64,000 nucleotides of DNA, from the NCBI RefSeq assembly GCF_007570825.1, contig NZ_SUNB01000004.1, forward strand, positions 248,001 to 312,000. Direction: 5' to 3'. The notes below the pieces were generated by a model. It saw nothing but the letters and a program-made list of their open reading frames with translations, was not told the DNA's origin and searched no databases. The position numbers and the translations under genes are program-made. The stretch is from Pleionea sediminis (GTDB lineage: Bacteria; Pseudomonadota; Gammaproteobacteria; Enterobacterales; Kangiellaceae). The stretch's first letter is position 1. Each line of letters starts with the position of its first letter. This document shows, one piece after another, positions 17,404-26,438 of this stretch.

Positions 17404-19224
17404 ATGACGGTTGAAATTGCGATTGTCTTTTTTGTAATAGCCATTGCTCTGTATCTTTTCGCAACCGAAAAGTTTCCGTTGGACGTTACCGCCCTGCTCA
17501 TCCTGACCATTCTCATGATAATTCCCTTAGTCGGACATTCTTCGTGGCTGTTGGATAAGGGTATCGATTTAAAGTCTGCCTTTCCTACCGTGAGTGAAGG
17601 TCTTAGTGGACTTTCCAGCACTGCAACGGTAACTGTGTTAGCCATGTTTATTCTTTCCGCGAGTATACAACGCTCGGGTTTGATTCACCTCTTAGGTAAA
17701 AAGCTATTTCCTTTGGTCGGAAACTCAGAGGTGCGCATGATGCTAATCATTGGATTATTGGTTGGCTTTTTATCGGGCTTTATCAACAACACAGCCGCCG
17801 TTGCAGTTACCATTCCTTTGGTTCTGGATATGTGCAAACGATTAAAGATGCAAGCATCCCGCATGCTCATTCCTGTCAGTTTTTTTGGTATGTTGGGCGG
17901 GACACTTACACTGATTGGAACATCAACTAATATTTTAGCGTCGGCAATTCTTAAAGACCAACCAGAATTTGGCCGCGAAATTCAGATGTTTGAATTTACC
18001 CATTTAGGCTTAATCGTACTCGGTATCGGAATGATTTATTTTCTAACAATTGGTCGATTATTACTGCCTAAAAAAGATCGTATTAAATTGCACGATGAAG
18101 GCGCCGCACATTTTTTAGTGGAACTCAAAGTTCCTGAAGGAAGTAAGCTTGTCGACCAATCACTGGCAGAGTCGGAATTCGCAAAGCGTTCTCATGTCGA
18201 AATAATAAAAGTCTTTCGTAAAGACAAAAGTCATATTAAACGTCCTCAAGCAGTTATCATTAAACCTGGCGACATTATACAAATACGAGCCCAAATACGT
18301 CAGTTACATGATCTGATTAAAGGTAATGACGTGGATATCCTGTCCGAGACGGATCACTCACGCAAAGCTCGAAGTGATGGTCAACTGGTTAGAGTACTGC
18401 TGCGCGATCGCCAACGTTTTAGTGGTCGAAAAGCAAGCGACGTTGGCTTTTGGGCAAAAGATCAAGCTCGCTTAATAGGCCTGGAAACAAAGGAACTTAA
18501 GGAAAGATATTTGTGCGACGAGAAGCTCCATGTAGGAGAAGTTGCTTTACTTCAACTATCAAACACATCGCTGAGTAAATTACGAAGGCAACCCGACGTT
18601 ATTTTACTCGAAGAGTACGAAGATAATTTTGACAGCAAACGCATGGTTCTTGCGGGCGGAATTGTGTCTGCAGTTGTACTGAGTGCCGCGCTTACACCAT
18701 TACCTATTGTTGTTACCGCACTAGTTGGTGTAATCGCTATGGTTCTTTGTGGTTGTATTAACAAACATGATATCTACTCAGGTGTATCTTGGGATGTCAT
18801 CTTCTTGCTAGCGGGTGTCATACCTTTGGGTATTGCCATGACCAAATCCGGTGGTGCTGAGTGGTTAGGCGGCTTATTAGCCGTTGTTGCTTCCGAATGG
18901 CATCCAATCATCGTCTTAATGGCTCTTTATACCGTAACGACATTACTCACTGAAATGGTCAGCAATAATGCTTCCGTTGTAATTCTAGTACCAATCGCAA
19001 TAGCCCTGGCGCAAAGTCTCGGCATTGAAATTTTACCCATGGTATTGGTTGTTATGTTTGCAGCCTCAACCAGCTTCTTGTCACCTATTGGTTACCAAAC
19101 GAATACGATGATTTATGGCACCAACTTATACCGCTTTACTGATTTCGCTAAGGTAGGTGCTCCGCTTAATGTGCTACTTATGATTGTCACAAGTTTTGGG
19201 CTTTATACTTTTTGGATTGCTTAA
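17404..19224 (+). CDS. SLC13/DASS-type anion permease with two TrkA-C domains
   Basis: A 606-residue transporter: about five N-terminal spans (including the GTSTN substrate/sodium signature in GTLTLIGTSTNILAS), a cytoplasmic insert at ~215-400 holding two TrkA-C (RCK_C) domains, then more spans with the second inverted-repeat signature (MVSNNASVVILVP; FLSPIGYQTNTMIYG). Proteins of this layout import sulfate or other divalent anions with sodium; TrkA-C domains bind ligands that gate transport. The substrate cannot be assigned. It is monocistronic. Confidence 0.85.
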   Translation: MTVEIAIVFFVIAIALYLFATEKFPLDVTALLILTILMIIPLVGHSSWLLDKGIDLKSAFPTVSEGLSGLSSTATVTVLAMFILSASIQRSGLIHLLGKKLFPLVGNSEVRMMLIIGLLVGFLSGFINNTAAVAVTIPLVLDMCKRLKMQASRMLIPVSFFGMLGGTLTLIGTSTNILASAILKDQPEFGREIQMFEFTHLGLIVLGIGMIYFLTIGRLLLPKKDRIKLHDEGAAHFLVELKVPEGSKLVDQSLAESEFAKRSHVEIIKVFRKDKSHIKRPQAVIIKPGDIIQIRAQIRQLHDLIKGNDVDILSETDHSRKARSDGQLVRVLLRDRQRFSGRKASDVGFWAKDQARLIGLETKELKERYLCDEKLHVGEVALLQLSNTSLSKLRRQPDVILLEEYEDNFDSKRMVLAGGIVSAVVLSAALTPLPIVVTALVGVIAMVLCGCINKHDIYSGVSWDVIFLLAGVIPLGIAMTKSGGAEWLGGLLAVVASEWHPIIVLMALYTVTTLLTEMVSNNASVVILVPIAIALAQSLGIEILPMVLVVMFAASTSFLSPIGYQTNTMIYGTNLYRFTDFAKVGAPLNVLLMIVTSFGLYTFWIA

Positions 19225-19304
19225 TCATGAGCAAGTCGACGTTCAACAAGCAATATGTTACTCAACTTTTTCGGTATAAAATAAGACAAATATTTAACCA
19301 AACT

Positions 19305-19583
19305 TTAGCTAGAGTAGTTTTGCGCTACAATACGTTTAATATGAGGATAGATAAGTTTTCTTCTTTTTGAACTTGTTGCCAAAAGTAATATGAAAGAAAA
19401 CCATAGCGTTAACCAAACGCTTGTCCACTTAAAGCCAACCAAACGAAAGAGTATTAGCTTTACCAAAAGACCAACTAATGAAAATAGGATGTGAAATATT
19501 TTGTTTTTCGAAAAAACAGACCCTACCTCAATCGTTGATTGATCAACAACTCGAAACTGCGCTGCTTCACTTAAACCTCGCAA
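19305..19583 (-). CDS. Small two-span membrane protein
   Basis: 92 residues with two hydrophobic segments (ILFSLVGLLVKLILFRLVGF and VWLTLWFSFILLLA) and a basic tail (SSKRRKLIYPHIKRIVAQ). The start is TTG, with a weak site, so the true start could be inside. No family recognised. It is convergent with the SLC13 gene. Confidence 0.5.
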   Translation of the reverse strand: MRGLSEAAQFRVVDQSTIEVGSVFSKNKIFHILFSLVGLLVKLILFRLVGFKWTSVWLTLWFSFILLLATSSKRRKLIYPHIKRIVAQNYSS

Positions 19584-19750
19584 CTCAGGAAGATGTTAAA
19601 AGGCATCATATTTTAAAAAGCTCAACTAACGCACTCTCTAAATATTAATTATTGATCGAATATAAACGAAGTAAGTTCACAAGGCCACTTCTCTTCGAGA
19701 GGTTATAAGTTTAGAGACATTAATCGGACGCCTCTCAGTTATAAACATAA

Positions 19751-19909
19751 TCAGGTCATTGCAATGTTTACCATTTTAGCTGCCAGCATAAAAAGAACTC
19801 CGCAGACTAGACCTATTATGGTCGCTTTAATTACTGCCTGCTTTTTATTTCCATCAGTGGATTTAGTATTGTCTTCAATTTCTATGGGCTGATCGGGTTT
19901 GCTTGTCAT
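19751..19909 (-). CDS. Small single-span membrane protein, 52 aa
   Basis: A hydrophilic acidic head (MTSKPDQPIEIEDN) followed by Lys/Gln and one membrane span (IKATIIGLVCGVLFMLAAK). The ribosome binding site AAGAAGGA lies just before ATG. Shape resembles other micro-proteins in this window (7769-7858, 30996-31166). Function unknown. Confidence 0.6.
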   Translation of the reverse strand: MTSKPDQPIEIEDNTKSTDGNKKQAVIKATIIGLVCGVLFMLAAKMVNIAMT

Positions 19910-20300
19910 AGTTGTCCTTCTTAAATTTCTTAATTAGTTGTCATTGATTACGAATGTTAGAAGCGATTCTCAACAACATAACTATTCAATAGTGAAATCG
20001 ACCGTCTCGCTGTCGGCAAACATTTTAATTATCTCGATAGTTAATTTACGGCTTTATAAAACCTAACCCCTCATACAAATCTCATTTTGCAACTTATTCG
20101 TAAAATAAACAGCTAAAAGTAACTTTTTCGAGAAGCTGCTAGATATTGCATGTTTGATTTCCCAAGCGCAATTTATCGACGTGTACAACATTGCTACCTT
20201 ACATGCTCGCTCTATCAAAACACTTTATTAGTTGAGTGTTTATGATTCTTTTAAAGAAGTTAATAACCTAAAATGATTAGTTAATTATTTTTATTACGGT
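19910..20300. other. Intergenic, nothing recognised
   Basis: AT-rich stretch with no open frame of note, no tandem repeat and no strong hairpin. Confidence 0.4.
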
Positions 20301-20519
20301 TTATAGCCTTGTTTCTCGCTCTCTTATTTTAAGCTTTATACTCACAACCAAGTTGTTGAATAAATCATTCATCGTCTCCTTAACTATCACAACTGAAAAA
20401 TCTCTTTTTGTTAACTTTAGATTCACAACGATATCAAGCATCTCAAATTTTTTGAATTCGTTTTCAGTGTAATTAAATATGTTAATAATGTGACATGTTT
20501 CATCCCGTATGATAGCCAT
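20301..20519 (-). CDS. Possible small protein, 72 aa
   Basis: Balanced alternating hydrophobic/charged composition (MLDIVVNLKLTKRDFSVVIVKETM) suggests beta strands and makes coding plausible, but there is no ribosome binding site before the ATG and no recognisable family. Confidence 0.3.
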   Translation of the reverse strand: MAIIRDETCHIINIFNYTENEFKKFEMLDIVVNLKLTKRDFSVVIVKETMNDLFNNLVVSIKLKIRERETRL

Positions 20520-20630
20520 CGATTTAATACTCGAAAAAAAATTTATGATTAGCTAGTATCCAGTTGGATCTTATTTGATCTATACGACACAGACATTAAC
20601 CAACTAATTAAAAAAAGAGATAAAGTTAAT

Positions 20631-22277
20631 ATGAATTTTCAGGAAATGAAAAAGAGGATGTGTGTAGTTATCGGTGGCTTAGGCCTTGCGCTGTTGGGCA
20701 GCACTGGTATGGCGAGCAATGTCCAAATTGATGAGTCCAAAGTTCAAATTCTACAAGAGTCGAAGGGCTGGCAGTTGATGGATGTGCAAAATGCGGATCT
20801 TTCGCTTCAGGCCGATGAAAAAACTTTTTCCAGAGTTTATCTCATTAGCTCTTTAGAAGGTATTGAAAGCGCACCAATCGATGCAGCCATTAAAAAAGAA
20901 TTGGTTTTAGCGCATCAACAAGCCCTAAAAAATGATGAAGAATTTTTTGTTGCCATTAATGCTGATGTTGCCGAGCAAGGATTAACAGCTCTGCAGGAAC
21001 AAGATGGCAATTTTATGTTTCCGTGTAAACCAGGTTGGGTTGAGGAGAGTGAATCTTTTCCACGAGACTTTGCTTTTGCCGATAGCCGCGAGTTTACAAT
21101 TGACTTACCCATTGAAGGTCAAGATTCGGCTTACATTCGAACAATTGCCGATGTTAACTTGAGTGGTATGGCTGAGTTCACAGCTTTTTATGAAGTTAAG
21201 AGAAGCTGGTTATGCGTGCCTTACATGTTCCGCTATGTCCGAAGTGAAGTCCGCGCCAGTGCCGACCTACACCGCGCCGGTTTTAACATAGAAGGTGAAA
21301 TAGCTGCTGATTTTAATCGCGTATTTGAAAGCGAAATGATTAAGCTCATTGATCAAAGCTGGAATTTCATGGTGGGTCCAATTCCTGTGGTATTCAATAT
21401 CGAAGCTCCTTTGTCAGTAGGATTAGAAACTCATGCGCAACACCGCGAAAGTTTTTCGATGGATGCCGCTATTAATGGTCGCTTGTCAGCCCGTATTAGT
21501 TGTGCGCCGGGAAGTGATTGTGAAGAAGAGCATGATTTTAATTTTCAATACATTGGCGATGGCCCTTACATCGATGCTAATGCGCAAGCAGCAGCACGAC
21601 CTTATCTTGATTTAAAAGTAGAGGGTTCTCTTTATAACAGTTCTGCGATTGGCGCTTGGGCCTCAGCGCAGCCTTACATTACTGCTAAAGCCTGGGGTTA
21701 TGCAGGTAACACTTGCGGTGATGCTGATCGCGATGGCGTTAATGAAAATGTCTATGGAGCAACCTTAGACGCAGGTGCAGGACTGCATCTCTTTGCCGGT
21801 TATGACTTGCTAAATATTGGCGATGTTTTCCCCATCGCTGAAGATTTATTGGACTATATTTGGTGGGATTACGAATTAGAAGGCAAGTACGCAGAATCTT
21901 TTTATCACCACCTTCTCTTTACTGATCTACTTGGTAACTCAACGGTACTTAATCCCGTGATGAAAAGTGAGATCAATGATAAACAAGTTAGGCTGAACTA
22001 CGGCATGCGTGCTTGTTTACCTTTTGTTGATGCATTACAAATGACGGTTGACTGGGGTGACGGTACGGTTCAAAAAATGGATTATAACTTAAGAGGTATG
22101 GACGCGCTTGTCCATGAATACGATAGTCCCGGTGTTTACACTGTGGTGGTCAGCGCTGGCACTGACGCTTTAGGTCGGGAATATAATCGGTCTAGCAGTA
22201 TGGAAGTAGCCATTGTAGAACGTAAAACCTTTTGGAATTGGTGGTCACGATTCTTAACCTGGTTAGGCTGGAAATAA
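20631..22277 (+). CDS. Secreted beta-rich protein with C-terminal PKD-like domain
   Basis: Signal peptide within residues 1-29 (CVVIGGLGLALLGSTGMA/S); GAGAT precedes the ATG. The middle (~30-430) is beta-rich with four Cys and many Tyr/Trp and matches no domain I know. Residues ~455-530 form a PKD-like Ig fold (MTVDWGDGTVQKMDY, VHEYDSPGVYTVVVSAG). PKD folds are common spacers in secreted and surface proteins. No catalytic motif was found. The last residues (FWNWWSRFLTWLGWK) are strikingly Trp-rich, perhaps amphipathic and membrane-seeking. Confidence 0.75.
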   Translation: MNFQEMKKRMCVVIGGLGLALLGSTGMASNVQIDESKVQILQESKGWQLMDVQNADLSLQADEKTFSRVYLISSLEGIESAPIDAAIKKELVLAHQQALKNDEEFFVAINADVAEQGLTALQEQDGNFMFPCKPGWVEESESFPRDFAFADSREFTIDLPIEGQDSAYIRTIADVNLSGMAEFTAFYEVKRSWLCVPYMFRYVRSEVRASADLHRAGFNIEGEIAADFNRVFESEMIKLIDQSWNFMVGPIPVVFNIEAPLSVGLETHAQHRESFSMDAAINGRLSARISCAPGSDCEEEHDFNFQYIGDGPYIDANAQAAARPYLDLKVEGSLYNSSAIGAWASAQPYITAKAWGYAGNTCGDADRDGVNENVYGATLDAGAGLHLFAGYDLLNIGDVFPIAEDLLDYIWWDYELEGKYAESFYHHLLFTDLLGNSTVLNPVMKSEINDKQVRLNYGMRACLPFVDALQMTVDWGDGTVQKMDYNLRGMDALVHEYDSPGVYTVVVSAGTDALGREYNRSSSMEVAIVERKTFWNWWSRFLTWLGWK

Positions 22278-22786
22278 ATTATAAGCAATATTAGCATGGC
22301 TAACTCGCTTACATTTACGGCGGGTTGTCATGCTTTCTCCTAAGTATTCATCAATGACTGCTCAACGCTTTTCGGCAAAATTATTTGGCATTAATGGTAC
22401 ATTTTGTAAGCGACTTTACCTATCAAAGTTAACTGAACACATACGAAAGTATAGACAACTGCGACTTGCCACCTAAACGCTGCATCCTTATTTTGGTTCT
22501 ATTATTTTTAATAAACGTCTTTCTCTGGATCATGTTAATCGTTTAGCGCACACCTGTACTGCCTTTTCCTCAATCAACAATTGCTTTTAAGTCTCATATA
22601 ATTTGCAAAACAAACTCGATAATGTCGGTCTAAATCAACCGAAATAAGCCTGATTTAGAATTTATGCGAAACATTTGATACTTAGGAACAAACCTATACC
22701 GCGCTTCTAATGTAGGGTGTCACACGAACGTACGAACATAACACTAATAATACGTACGATAATAACTCTAATAAAAGGAAACATTC
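22278..22786. other. Intergenic with imperfect hairpin after 22277
   Basis: At ~22292-22337 an imperfect inverted repeat (AGCATGgcTAACTCGC against its partner GCGGGTTGTCATGCT) followed by a T/C run may end the upstream transcript. The rest holds no supported gene. Confidence 0.4.
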
Positions 22787-23275
22787 ATGAACCTACTAAA
22801 AAAATCAATCACTGGTGTATTACTAGCTGCGGCCATGGGATCGTCAGTAGCGGCAAATGCAGCCTGCTCTAATCCTGTTGAGAAATTAAGCAGAATTATT
22901 AACTGTATCGACGTAGAAAATGCTTTCTGCGCTGCAAGTGGTTATGACACATGGAGATTTAGAAAATTTCATAATGGTGTCGATACCAACACTAATAACT
23001 TCTTACTAACGACAATTGGTTGGCTCACAACCTTTAACTTCATCGGTTTTGAGTTTGATATTGAGCGTATGGAAGAAAACGAAGACGGTACTGTTGATTT
23101 TGACTATTACGAATACGTACGTTTTCCTGATGGTGAAATCATTACTCAATATGAGAAGGCGGTAGTACACTTTAACAACCGTTGTCGCATGACATTGTGG
23201 GATCAAACCGGTGATCAAGCTGAGCAAGATGCCGTTGACGAAAAAACGAAAGAATTATTCCCTTGGTTTAATTAA
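22787..23275 (+). CDS. Small secreted protein, possibly NTF2-like fold
   Basis: Good ribosome binding site (AAAAGGAAA) and a clean signal peptide (ending SVAANA/AC). The mature ~135 residues begin with a helix and two Cys, then four long strands (FEFDIERMEENEDGTVDFDYYEYVRF, AVVHFNNRCRMTLWD). The strand order and the central dyadic D-G-T/D-G-E turns resemble SnoaL/NTF2-like proteins, but this is a guess from pattern. A terminator-like hairpin follows. Confidence 0.65.
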   Translation: MNLLKKSITGVLLAAAMGSSVAANAACSNPVEKLSRIINCIDVENAFCAASGYDTWRFRKFHNGVDTNTNNFLLTTIGWLTTFNFIGFEFDIERMEENEDGTVDFDYYEYVRFPDGEIITQYEKAVVHFNNRCRMTLWDQTGDQAEQDAVDEKTKELFPWFN

Positions 23276-23301
23276 TAAACCTTCGTTGGAATAGCAGATA
23301 T

Positions 23302-23323
23302 CGCCTGACTCTAAAGTCAGGCG
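23302..23323 (+). terminator. Terminator-like hairpin
   Basis: A 9-bp perfect stem (cgcctgact / agtcaggcg) with a 4-base loop, 27 bases after the stop at 23275. The trailing T-run is poor. Confidence 0.55.
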
Positions 23324-23407
23324 AGCTTAAAAAATGTTCTAAAAATCGATGATTCAAACCGAATGTTGCCAAGACTTAGGGTCTTACATTGAAGTAGAGG
23401 TTAACGC

Positions 23408-24244
23408 TTGAACAAACGAAGCATTTTAATGGTTGTAACTATCACGTTAGTAACGGCGTTCTATTTTATTTCCCAAGTAGGAACAAAAGAAGACACGGGC
23501 TCTAAAGAAACTTACGTGGCTGTGACATCTAAAGACACGCAAGTCGATCCCAAGCTTATCAACAATGATACAACGCGTCATATAGAGCCGGTAACGAAAA
23601 ACAGCAAGCATAATACAAGCGATCCTATTGAAGCGACTTCAAATGAGTATGACCATCGCAAAACTCTTGCTAAAGCAAACGAATTACAAAAGAATTTGAT
23701 CCAACTCGGATATTTCATTCCTCCAGACTTTGTCGCTGCATACGAAAGCTACTCTGAAGATACATTACTTCAAATGTCAGAACATGGTGATATGGTTGCC
23801 ATAAAAGCGTTACAAAATCGGTATGCTAAAGCAGAAAACTGGGAAGCCTTTCGGAACATGCAAGAAGAAGCTGTACGCCAGGGTTCCATTCAAGATATTG
23901 CCGACTTACACGATATCGAGTTTGCAAAGTATTCGGGGGAAGATTCCAGAGACAGTTTAATAAAATCTGCAGCTTATGCTGAGTTAGGTGGACTACGAGG
24001 ATCGAATGTCTCTGTATATCAAGCGATCACTAATTTTAATGACAATGGCGTAGAATTCTCCCCTTCTGAATTAGCTCAAATCAGCCAAATGGCTAAAGAC
24101 ATGCTTAATCAAATCAATGTCGAGCGACGCAATAGAGGCAAAGATGCGCTGGGACAAATTGATGATTCTCAGTTGATCAACAGTGCACCAGAATCTTCTC
24201 TAAGTGGTTGGGGCTCAGAATTTGTTGCAATCCGTCAGGACTAG
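23408..24244 (+). CDS. Membrane-anchored helical orphan protein
   Basis: TTG start with GAGG 8 bases upstream. One N-terminal span (ILMVVTITLVTAFYFIS) anchors a disordered Thr/Lys linker (to ~90) and a helical domain (~90-245) with Sel1/TPR-like helix pairs (GDMVAIKALQNRYAKAENWEAF). The C-terminus ends SSLSGWGSEFVAIRQD. A degraded second copy of its 3' end lies at 26701-26870, beyond the Thg1 cassette, so this gene once had a tandem paralogue. Function unknown. Confidence 0.65.
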   Translation: MNKRSILMVVTITLVTAFYFISQVGTKEDTGSKETYVAVTSKDTQVDPKLINNDTTRHIEPVTKNSKHNTSDPIEATSNEYDHRKTLAKANELQKNLIQLGYFIPPDFVAAYESYSEDTLLQMSEHGDMVAIKALQNRYAKAENWEAFRNMQEEAVRQGSIQDIADLHDIEFAKYSGEDSRDSLIKSAAYAELGGLRGSNVSVYQAITNFNDNGVEFSPSELAQISQMAKDMLNQINVERRNRGKDALGQIDDSQLINSAPESSLSGWGSEFVAIRQD

Positions 24245-24438
24245 TTAACTCACCACTTTCAACAAAGTTATACTTTAATCTAAAAAGGTTCTCTGTCGGA
24301 AGCGGTGAAAAAACTAGTAATAAGTCTTGTACTGATCAACTACAACCAAATAAAAACTTGTCATTTCATATTAAAACTACAAAGAATATTTAATCTCAAG
24401 TTTTCATAAGTTTAATTTAATAAAGCTCACTTTTTTGC

Positions 24439-25191
24439 TTACATAAATCTCGCGACAAATTGGTTGTAACTGTCTTTAAATGGAATGTCTAAGTCCACTT
24501 TAATCCGATTACGAATTGCTACCGTAGGCTCCTGAGTGATAGGGTTCACGGCATTTTTCTTGTATGCCTCCCAATAAATACCAACACCACGCTTTTGCCA
24601 GTTAGGAATTTCATTAAAATTGACTCCGCGTTGAAAAAGGAACTCGTTTTTCTCTGCAACTGACTTGTTTAACAATAGACTTGATGCATCTGTTGGATTT
24701 AACCCTTCTTCACGAAGCGTCCAATAACAATACGCATTTAAACAATTTCTGGAAGCATCTTCATTGCGCCATCGAAAGTAATCAGCAACTAATGCTTGAT
24801 TCGGAAGCTGGCTGATTCGACAATCAAATACCCCAGGCTTTCCTAACATCAAACTAAATCTTGCGCTGGCTTCTCCAGCTAAAATTGAGTTAAATTTGCG
24901 GTCTTTACGACCGAACGCATTTTCATTGAGGTCGAACAATAACGAGATTTCATCACTTTGAGTGTATCCATAGTTAACTTTAAATCCGCACTGCATGAGG
25001 TGTTTAACCGTCTCGATCATCAAGTCTCTAAACCTTATGTCATAAGGAGCTTCGAACTGCATTGTGTCCTTAGTTAGTTTGGTAAAACATCGTCCGTCAA
25101 TTCGTGCGACCATGTAAACACCAGGAAGAACGCACGAATCACTGTTTGTTTCATAGGTTCTCATTTTTGTATCTAATTCTTTAAATTTCAT
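24439..25191 (-). CDS. tRNA-His guanylyltransferase family 3'-5' polymerase (Thg1)
   Basis: 250 residues, the size of the Thg1 catalytic module. Visible signatures: A-R-I-D32-G-R and Y-T-Q-S-D80-E81-I-S-L, the metal-binding carboxylates (D29, D76, E77 in human Thg1), and the FDCRISQLPN...YFRWRNEDASRN segment typical of the family. Thg1 adds a nucleotide to the 5' end of tRNA, using a palm fold in reverse polarity; in eukaryotes it adds G-1 to tRNA-His, while Thg1-like proteins repair truncated 5' ends. Most bacteria encode G-1 in the tRNA gene and have no Thg1. Last gene of a three-gene operon; its start overlaps the kinase gene by 11 bases. Family call is firm; substrate inferred. Confidence 0.92.
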   Translation of the reverse strand: MKFKELDTKMRTYETNSDSCVLPGVYMVARIDGRCFTKLTKDTMQFEAPYDIRFRDLMIETVKHLMQCGFKVNYGYTQSDEISLLFDLNENAFGRKDRKFNSILAGEASARFSLMLGKPGVFDCRISQLPNQALVADYFRWRNEDASRNCLNAYCYWTLREEGLNPTDASSLLLNKSVAEKNEFLFQRGVNFNEIPNWQKRGVGIYWEAYKKNAVNPITQEPTVAIRNRIKVDLDIPFKDSYNQFVARFM

Positions 25192-25627
25192 TTTTCCAAT
25201 CTTCTATATTAAATCCGTTACTAGTTATGCTAACTGCATAGAGACGGTCAAATCCTTCGACTAAACTTGGGTATTCAAATTTGTTCCTCGTAGCTCTGAT
25301 GGCTATATCGGGAATGCGCTCTTTACCTTTTCTCACGTTGTTACGTTGTAGGCACTCTGTAATCCCTGAAATAAAGCAATAGCCTGTCACCTTAAAGTCA
25401 TACGCTTTAAAAGCTTCTATATACCTAGCTCGCTCTCTCTTCGTTGGATTAGTATTATCGATAACGCAGGACGTTTTCGAATCCAAGCAAGCATTAAAAA
25501 GAATACACTCTCTATTCCGGCTTTTTAGTGAGTCCAAATTTAGTCGAAGGTGAGTTTTATAAAACTGTTGTAAATAAAACGTCGATTTTCCGCTGGCCTG
25601 TATTCCCATAAAAATAATTCCTTCCAT
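25181..25627 (-). CDS. P-loop polynucleotide-kinase-like protein (T4 Pnk kinase family)
   Basis: 148 residues with Walker A G8-I-Q-A-S-G-K14-S-T, then D33-S (LNLDSLKSR), IDNTNPTKRERARYI, and Arg-rich lid-like residues (NNVRKGKERIP). This order matches the 5'-kinase domain of T4 Pnk and relatives (AAA_33), which phosphorylate 5'-OH RNA or DNA ends. No phosphatase or ligase domain is attached. It has a perfect ribosome binding site (AAGGAG, 7 bases) just after the HisRS-like stop. Placed with Thg1, which needs an activated 5' phosphate end, it could prepare 5'-OH tRNA ends; that role is inference. Confidence 0.85.
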   Translation of the reverse strand: MEGIIFMGIQASGKSTFYLQQFYKTHLRLNLDSLKSRNRECILFNACLDSKTSCVIDNTNPTKRERARYIEAFKAYDFKVTGYCFISGITECLQRNNVRKGKERIPDIAIRATRNKFEYPSLVEGFDRLYAVSITSNGFNIEDWKNEI

Positions 25628-25637
25628 TATTTACTCC

Positions 25638-26270
25638 TTATTTACAAAGCATGAGTCGGTCGAAACCAATGGCAAAACCGATGCCTTGTTGATATCGACC
25701 ACCACCGACAACTTGTTTTTGTGCGCCTAATTGAGGGACACGAATTTCAAATCCATCTTCCGTGTAGTAGTTAAGCCCACGCTTTGCCGAAATACAGGTA
25801 TCAAATTCCTGCGTTTTCAATGAAGCCATTGACTCGGCTAAAGCAATGAGCTCTTGCTTTACACCATCTGAAGAGGGATTAATGACTTCTAATCCAAACT
25901 GAAAAAACTCTCGATATCTTCCTTCTTGTGGCTTTTCATAACGCCAACAAGGCTCAAAATACCAGAGTCTAACGTCTTTATTTCGTCTAAAGTGCTTATC
26001 TGCTAAGAGCTGAATGGTTGCCGTTGCTTCTGGCCTGAGGCAAATACTTCTGCCCTTTTTGTCCTTAAATTCATACATTTGCGATAGTATTTCTTTGCCC
26101 GCCTTATTTACATATATTGAGCTTGGCTCAATACTAGGCAAGATGATCTCGTTAAATCCATTTAGCTCAGAAATGCGAATTAATTTATTGAGCAGACTCC
26201 TTCTTTTGTTGGATTCTTCACCAGAAATTATCCGAACGCCTCTGGCCAAAGCATCTATCTTGAGTTCCAT
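25638..26270 (-). CDS. Minimal histidyl-tRNA synthetase catalytic core (no anticodon-binding domain)
   Basis: A class II synthetase core of only 210 residues (HisRS is about 420). Recognisable parts: helix/strand of motif 1 (~25-50), LRPEATATI (78-86), motif 2 with F-E-P-C-W-R110-Y-E and R-E-F-F-Q-F-G (105-126), the histidine-specific R164-G-L-N-Y-Y, G-G-G-R-Y (189-193), and motif 3 G-F-A-I-G-F-D-R-L (198-206). The chain ends right after motif 3, so the anticodon-binding domain is missing, and the usual insertion between motif 2 and the HisA box is gone. Active-site residues remain, so it may still activate histidine or bind the tRNA-His acceptor end. Start supported by GAGG 7 bases upstream. 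First structural gene after the attenuator. Confidence 0.9.
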   Translation of the reverse strand: MELKIDALARGVRIISGEESNKRRSLLNKLIRISELNGFNEIILPSIEPSSIYVNKAGKEILSQMYEFKDKKGRSICLRPEATATIQLLADKHFRRNKDVRLWYFEPCWRYEKPQEGRYREFFQFGLEVINPSSDGVKQELIALAESMASLKTQEFDTCISAKRGLNYYTEDGFEIRVPQLGAQKQVVGGGRYQQGIGFAIGFDRLMLCK

Positions 26271-26287
26271 TACATAACCTCATTTAC

Positions 26288-26329
26288 TTAAAAAACAAAA
26301 AAGCCCTCGCAGTCAGGCTGGGAGGGCTT
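26288..26329 (-). terminator. Rho-independent terminator of a transcription attenuator
   Basis: On the minus strand an 8-bp stem AAGCCCTC/GAGGGCTT, extended inside by CAG/CTG, is followed by TTTTTTGTTTTTT. It lies between the leader peptide and the HisRS-like gene, just 17 bases before the latter's ATG, so it must be bypassed for expression. Confidence 0.9.
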
Positions 26330-26379
26330 TCTTAGTAAACGGGCTAAATAATTTTACTTAAGCACTAGCTCTCCCAGCC
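26316..26379 (-). promoter_or_regulatory. Antiterminator pairing: two complementary 9-mers
   Basis: GGCTGGGAG inside the leader-peptide frame (26371-26379) is perfectly complementary to CTCCCAGCC (26316-26324), which forms the 5' arm of the terminator. The two pairings exclude each other. A ribosome stalled at the first His codon leaves the upstream 9-mer free to pair (read-through); a ribosome reaching the stop covers it (termination). Confidence 0.85.
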
Positions 26380-26431
26380 ATCGATGTGACTGTCCGTGAG
26401 CGTGCATTTGATAAGTAAATTCAATATTCAT
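26354..26431 (-). CDS. His-containing leader peptide, 25 aa
   Basis: A 25-codon frame with His at residues 10, 12 and 16 (core MHAHGQSHRW). It ends 25 bases before the terminator stem begins. The size, His cluster, following terminator and overlapping antiterminator are those of an amino-acid attenuation leader like hisL, here in front of a tRNA-His-related operon. No Shine-Dalgarno is visible: the ATG lies about where transcription should start, so it is probably a leaderless message; the in-frame Met at residue 9 is an alternative start. Confidence 0.8.
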   Translation of the reverse strand: MNIEFTYQMHAHGQSHRWLGELVLK

Positions 26432-26438
26432 AATTGCA

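Noticed and set aside
25638-26270. HisZ (regulatory subunit of ATP phosphoribosyltransferase)
   Set aside because: No hisG nearby, chain too short, and the HisRS-specific active-site motifs are kept, unlike HisZ.
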